Assembly (NCBI GenBank): GCA_003354055.1
Contig: PIVQ01000207.1
Location: 1 to 10,196, forward strand
DNA from: Desulfobacteraceae bacterium
Lineage (GTDB): Bacteria > Desulfobacterota > Desulfobacteria > Desulfobacterales > Desulfobacteraceae
DNA: 10,196 nt
Direction: 5' to 3'
The notes beneath the pieces were generated by a model. That model was not told the DNA's origin. It did not search any database and worked only from the letters and a program-made list of their open reading frames with translations. Of this stretch, positions 7,590-10,196 are shown one piece after another. How positions within the stretch are numbered: position 1 is the first letter of the stretch; every line of letters begins with the position of its first letter. The position numbers were made by a program, and so were the translations under genes.

Positions 7590-7688
7590 GGATCGGCTCC
7601 AAAATTACTTGATCTTTTGTTTTCAAAATACCCAGTCTTTTAAGGGATTTTGGAAATAATTTAGATCAAGTTATTTTGTAACGATTCC
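7590..7688 (+). repeat. R1 repeat element, copy 3 (99 bp)
   Basis: It begins GGATCGGCTCC directly after the permease TAA stop and ends CGATTCC followed by TAA at 7689-7691. It is 99 bp, with two differences from copy 2. The same imperfect terminal inverted repeats and central AAAATACCC/GGGATTTTGG pairing are present. It occupies most of the permease-eutS gap, so it lies inside the expected eut transcript, where its folded form could affect read-through or mRNA stability. Confidence 0.88.
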
Positions 7689-7708
7689 TAAGACGGAAAG
7701 GTTCCGTT

Positions 7709-7760
7709 GCCGGGTCCGGAAGTGCAATTTGCTTCCTGACCCGGCACACGATACTTTTTT
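7709..7760 (+). terminator. Strong hairpin, probable terminator or attenuator between permease and eutS
   Basis: GCCGGGTC (7709-7716) pairs perfectly with GACCCGGC (7738-7745). Inside, after one C/T mismatch, GGAAG (7718-7722) pairs with CTTCC (7732-7736) around a 9-base loop. Six T lie at 7755-7760, nine bases after the stem, which is further than in a standard terminator. Just upstream ACGGAA (7693-7698) can pair with TTCCGT (7702-7707), and the same TTCCG could instead pair with CGGAA at 7717-7721, which would break the large stem. I see no AxxGxx loops here, so direct EutV control is not supported. Confidence 0.6.
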
Positions 7761-7777
7761 AATTGTCGGATATGGAT

Positions 7778-7783
7778 TATAAT
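7778..7783 (+). promoter_or_regulatory. Possible -10 box for eutS
   Basis: A perfect TATAAT lies 42 bases before the eutS ATG, at a position that would give a short leader containing the ribosome binding site. No acceptable -35 is present: the T-run at 7755-7760 lies at the right distance but matches poorly. A separate eutS promoter is only a possibility. Confidence 0.25.
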
Positions 7784-7824
7784 ACCGGCAGAATTTGCGC
7801 ACAGGCTATGTATACAGGGGTTGC

Positions 7825-8169
7825 ATGGAAGAAGAAAAACAACGGTTTATCCAGGAATATGTCCCGGGAAAGCAGCTTACCCTGGCCCATATCATTGCCC
7901 ATCCCCGAAAGATGGTCTGTGAACAGTTGGGTCTGGAAGGCGATTGTGATGCCATCGGGATTTTGACCATTACACCGGGTGAGGCGGTCATCATCGCAGC
8001 AGATGTGGCCACCAAGTCTGCGGATGTGGGAATCGGATTTCTGGACCGTTTTGGCGGGTCCCTGGTGATGACCGGGGATGTGTCCAGTGTGGACGCGGCG
8101 GTTCAGGAGGTGGTCTCGCTGTTTGACGGTAACCTGAAATTTGCTGTGGTTCCCATAACCCGCTCTTAG
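7825..8169 (+). CDS. eutS: Ethanolamine utilization microcompartment shell protein EutS
   Basis: A 114-aa single-BMC-domain shell protein; EutS-type proteins form bent hexamers in the shell of the ethanolamine microcompartment, which confines acetaldehyde. The signatures match EutS along the whole length: [20 protein letters not shown] at the start, [20 protein letters not shown] in the middle, and [16 protein letters not shown] with a final ITRS. The ATG at 7825 is preferred because [11 protein letters not shown] aligns with the usual EutS start and AGGGG lies at 7816-7820. An upstream in-frame TTG at 7795 would add ten unrelated residues. It lies between the ethanolamine permease and eutVW, implying that the organism makes a eut microcompartment whose other genes lie to the right of the window. 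Confidence 0.93.
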   Translation: MEEEKQRFIQEYVPGKQLTLAHIIAHPRKMVCEQLGLEGDCDAIGILTITPGEAVIIAADVATKSADVGIGFLDRFGGSLVMTGDVSSVDAAVQEVVSLFDGNLKFAVVPITRS

Positions 8170-8172
8170 CGG

Positions 8173-8187
8173 GGCCGGCAGCCGGCC
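8173..8187 (+). other. GC-rich hairpin just after eutS
   Basis: GGCCGG (8173-8178) pairs with CCGGCC (8182-8187) around a three-base loop, four bases after the eutS stop. There is no T-run, so it is not an intrinsic terminator. It could protect the mRNA 3' end or be chance in a GC-rich patch. Confidence 0.45.
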
Positions 8188-8238
8188 GCAAATGCGCTGC
8201 GAACGCAAGAAACCTAAATAGTGGCTGATCGAAAACCC

Positions 8239-8364
8239 GTGCTTGGATGAAAACTTGCCCATATGCAAGGCGCAAGGAAGTCTGAAACCGGAGTGTACTA
8301 TTGTACATGAGGATTTTAGACTTTTGCAGCAACGTGGCAGATGGGTGAGTTTTCGTTCAAGCAC
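8239..8364. repeat. Long imperfect palindrome (MITE-like) between eutS and eutV
   Basis: The ends are inverted repeats: GTGCTTGGATGAAAACTTGC... (8239-8262) against its complement ending GTTTTCGTTCAAGCAC (8341-8364), about 19 of 24 positions matching. Further in, GGAAGTCTGAAACC (8276-8289) pairs with GGATTTTAGACTTT (8311-8324), with one bulge and G-U pairs. The centre TGTAC-TATT-GTACA (8294-8307) is a perfect small hairpin. The element can thus fold into one long hairpin on either strand and has no coding capacity. CTAAATA occurs on both sides (8214-8220 and 8364-8370) and could be a target duplication if the element starts at 8221. It resembles the palindromic repeats common in Desulfobacteraceae genomes (recollection, not searched) and is unrelated to R1. 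Confidence 0.8.
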
Positions 8365-8385
8365 TAAATAAATAAGAAAATACTT

Positions 8386-8955
8386 ATGGAATACAAAATT
8401 GTAATAGCCGACGATGAACCTATTACACGGATGGATATCCGGGAAATCCTGACCTATGCAGGCTACAACGTAGTAGGCGAAGCATCGGACGGGTTTGACG
8501 CAGTGGAACTCTGCCGGAAAGAACGGCCGGACATGGTCCTTCTGGATATTAAAATGCCGCTTTTGGACGGGCTTAAGGCTGCCCGCATCATTCGTGATGA
8601 GAGTCTGGCCGATGCCATTCTTCTGATCACGGCCTACAGCGGAAAGGAATTTGTAGACCAGGCCAAGGAAACCGGAGTAGTGGGGTATGTGGTCAAACCC
8701 ATCCGCGAGGAATCTTTGTTACCCATGGTGGAAATCGGTATTTCCAAGGGCAAGGAAATGGCACGGATGAGCCAGGAGATTTCAAAGACCAAACAACGGC
8801 TTGAGGATCGTGCCTTGATTGAAAAAGCCAAAGGCCTGCTGATGAAACAGAAGAACATCGGCGAGGAAGAGGCCTTTAAGATGATACGTAAAATCGGGAT
8901 GGATAAACGGCGCCCCATGCGGGACATTGCCAAGATTATCCTTCTCAACAAATAA
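8386..8955 (+). CDS. eutV: ANTAR-domain response regulator EutV (RNA-binding antiterminator)
   Basis: A 189-aa response regulator. The receiver domain (1-120) has the acidic pair Asp9/Asp10, phospho-acceptor Asp54 in VLLDIKMP, Thr82 and Lys104. A coiled-coil linker (about 122-140) leads to an ANTAR domain (about 140-189) with the typical IEKAKGLLMKQKNIGEEEAF and a final MRDIAKIIL helix. In the known system, phosphorylation drives dimerisation and binding to paired AxxGxx hairpins, which stops terminators forming. This fits the leader at 5948-6034. The start codon has no clear ribosome binding site; the palindromic element ends 21 bases before it. eutW starts 14 bases after the stop. Generic ANTAR regulators such as NasR or AmiR differ in their N-terminal domains; the eutS and eutW neighbours favour EutV. 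Confidence 0.92.
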   Translation: MEYKIVIADDEPITRMDIREILTYAGYNVVGEASDGFDAVELCRKERPDMVLLDIKMPLLDGLKAARIIRDESLADAILLITAYSGKEFVDQAKETGVVGYVVKPIREESLLPMVEIGISKGKEMARMSQEISKTKQRLEDRALIEKAKGLLMKQKNIGEEEAFKMIRKIGMDKRRPMRDIAKIILLNK

Positions 8956-8969
8956 GCCGGGTGGAAAAG

Positions 8970-10196
8970 ATGATCCAAGATATTTGCAAGTCCCATACAG
9001 ATCTGTCTCCTGCTGATATTCAGCGGGTCAAGGAGGTTGCCGGCATTCTTCCCGCGGTAGCCGACCTCATGGGGGCCGACCTGTTTATAGACTGTCCCAC
9101 CCGGGACCGGGATGTGGCCGTGGTTGTGGCCCAGGCCAGGCCGTCCAATAGAAAATCCCTGTACAAGGGCTCTGTGGTCGGAGAGTTTGCCCACAGGAAC
9201 AACGAGCCCGCAGCCCTGCGAACTTTGAATGTTGGCATGGGCACCATGGACCTCATGGCCAGGACCCAGGAAAACAAGGATGTGCGCCAGAATGTGTCAC
9301 CCATAAAAAATGATGCAGGTGAGGTGATTGCCTGTCTGATCGCGGAAACCGATGTGACGGCTGACCAAAAAACCAAGCGCAAGGTCTCCATGCTGTCCAA
9401 AACAACCGAGGAGCTGACCAATGCTCTGGTGTCCACCCGCCTGGTATCTTCCCGGCAGAAGGCCCAGGCCATTCCCGACCACCTCACCGACGGCATTCTG
9501 ATTTTCAATCCCCAGGGCACCGCGGTTTTTGCCAATCCAGTGGCCCGGGAAATTTACAAAAAACTGGGGTATATGAATCCCCTGGAAGGACTGGCCTTTT
9601 CAAACCTGGCACTGGAAGACATGGAATTCGAAGATATATTGGAAAAAAAGCAGATCACCTCCCAGGGGGTGAAATTCGGCAGCCGGGTGCTTAACCTCAA
9701 GTATGCCCAGATGAAGGGTCTGGATAACGAACCCGCCACTGGAGCTATGATGCTCATCAATGATGAGACCGATGTCAAGGCAACGGAAAAGGAACTCATT
9801 CTTAAATCCGTGGCCATTAAAGAGATTCATCACCGGGTAAAGAACAACCTCCAGACCATTGCCAGTTTGCTGCGTCTACAGTCCCGGCGTATTGATAATG
9901 AAAGTGCCAAAAAAGCATTCAGCGAGAGCATCAGCCGGGTGCTGAGCATTGCCGCCACCCATGAGATTCTGGCCCAGAACGGGGTGGATGATGTTAACCT
10001 GACCGTGATGCTCAAACGGATAATGCAATCGGTGGTGGGTCACAGCCTTGAGGTGGACCGGGGCATCCGGATCAGCATCGGCGGGGACTCCATTAAAACA
10101 AATTCGGACACTGCCACCTCCATAGCCCTTGTGGTTAACGAGTTGATTCAAAACTGCGTTAAGTACGCATTTGTGGGCAGGGACAAGGGGCATATC
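8970..10196 (+). CDS. eutW: Sensor histidine kinase EutW, 3' end beyond the window
   Basis: The frame is open for 409 codons from the ATG at 8970 to the right edge without a stop, so the gene is partial. There are no membrane segments, so it is a soluble cytoplasmic sensor. Residues about 1-140 resemble the N-terminal sensory (GAF-like) domain of EutW/PdtaS-type kinases, with PSNRKSLYKGSVVGEFAHRN and later EVIACLIAETDVT. A PAS-like domain follows (about 160-275; DGILIFNPQGTAVFANP). The HisKA_2 box is EIHHRVKNNLQTIASLLRLQ, with phospho-acceptor His at 287/288. The ATPase begins with VVNELIQNCVKYAF; its G boxes are outside the window. In the characterised system ethanolamine triggers EutW autophosphorylation and transfer to EutV. 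It is tightly linked to eutV (14 bases). An in-frame GTG at 8961 is an alternative start. Confidence 0.9.
   Translation, partial: MIQDICKSHTDLSPADIQRVKEVAGILPAVADLMGADLFIDCPTRDRDVAVVVAQARPSNRKSLYKGSVVGEFAHRNNEPAALRTLNVGMGTMDLMARTQENKDVRQNVSPIKNDAGEVIACLIAETDVTADQKTKRKVSMLSKTTEELTNALVSTRLVSSRQKAQAIPDHLTDGILIFNPQGTAVFANPVAREIYKKLGYMNPLEGLAFSNLALEDMEFEDILEKKQITSQGVKFGSRVLNLKYAQMKGLDNEPATGAMMLINDETDVKATEKELILKSVAIKEIHHRVKNNLQTIASLLRLQSRRIDNESAKKAFSESISRVLSIAATHEILAQNGVDDVNLTVMLKRIMQSVVGHSLEVDRGIRISIGGDSIKTNSDTATSIALVVNELIQNCVKYAFVGRDKGHI

Noticed and set aside
7795..7824. TTG start adding ten residues to EutS
   Set aside because: The ATG at 7825 matches the usual N-terminus of the family and has AGGGG four bases upstream.
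8171..8215. Second ANTAR target between eutS and eutV
   Set aside because: The GC-rich hairpins here have loops CAG and CTGCGAA, not AxxGxx, and no T-run follows.
7777..8364. Long minus-strand open frame (195 aa) opposite eutS
   Set aside because: It is antisense to the clearly conserved EutS protein, crosses the palindromic element, and its translation is rich in His, Arg and Cys with no family resemblance. It is a shadow frame.

Overview
The window looks like part of the chromosome of a deltaproteobacterial, probably Desulfobacteraceae-like, sulfate reducer. This rests on the style of the RpoA and L17 proteins, on large Cache/HAMP/PAS hybrid kinases and on many small palindromic repeats. 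No 16S gene is present, so the lineage is an inference.

Layout. (1) Positions 25-1409 (+) hold the end of the ribosomal-protein/alpha operon, rpoA then rplQ, closed by a textbook intrinsic terminator at 1434-1471. (2) Positions 1491-4515 hold a large membrane-bound hybrid histidine kinase (- strand) bracketed by two inverted copies of a short repeat element called R1 here. (3) Positions 4682-5704 (-) encode a GAF/DUF484-like diguanylate cyclase with an AGDEF active-site variant. A 12-bp tandem repeat starts at its stop codon. (4) From 5948 to the right edge lies an ethanolamine-utilisation (eut) locus, all on +: an RNA leader, an APC-type ethanolamine permease (eat), a third R1 copy, the microcompartment shell protein EutS, a long imperfect palindrome, the ANTAR response regulator EutV, and the start of its sensor kinase EutW, cut by the window edge.

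How the parts work together. EutW/EutV is the ethanolamine-sensing two-component system best known from Firmicutes. Phosphorylated EutV binds nascent RNA at paired hairpins whose six-base loops follow AxxGxx, and so prevents termination. The leader of the permease gene contains this layout: two hairpins with loops AACGGG (5959-5964) and AACGAG (5982-5987). The 3' arm of the second hairpin is also the 5' arm of an intrinsic terminator ending in nine T (5988-6034). The window therefore appears to hold the regulator and one of its RNA targets. This is the strongest regulatory observation here.

Mobile or repeat DNA. R1 occurs three times. Two copies are 99 bp and 97/99 identical; the third is a 140-bp variant. 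It has about 25-bp imperfect terminal inverted repeats and is flanked by TAA on both sides. Two of the three copies begin exactly at the TAA stop codon of an intact gene (kinase and permease), in the same orientation relative to that gene. An unrelated 126-bp palindromic element lies between eutS and eutV.
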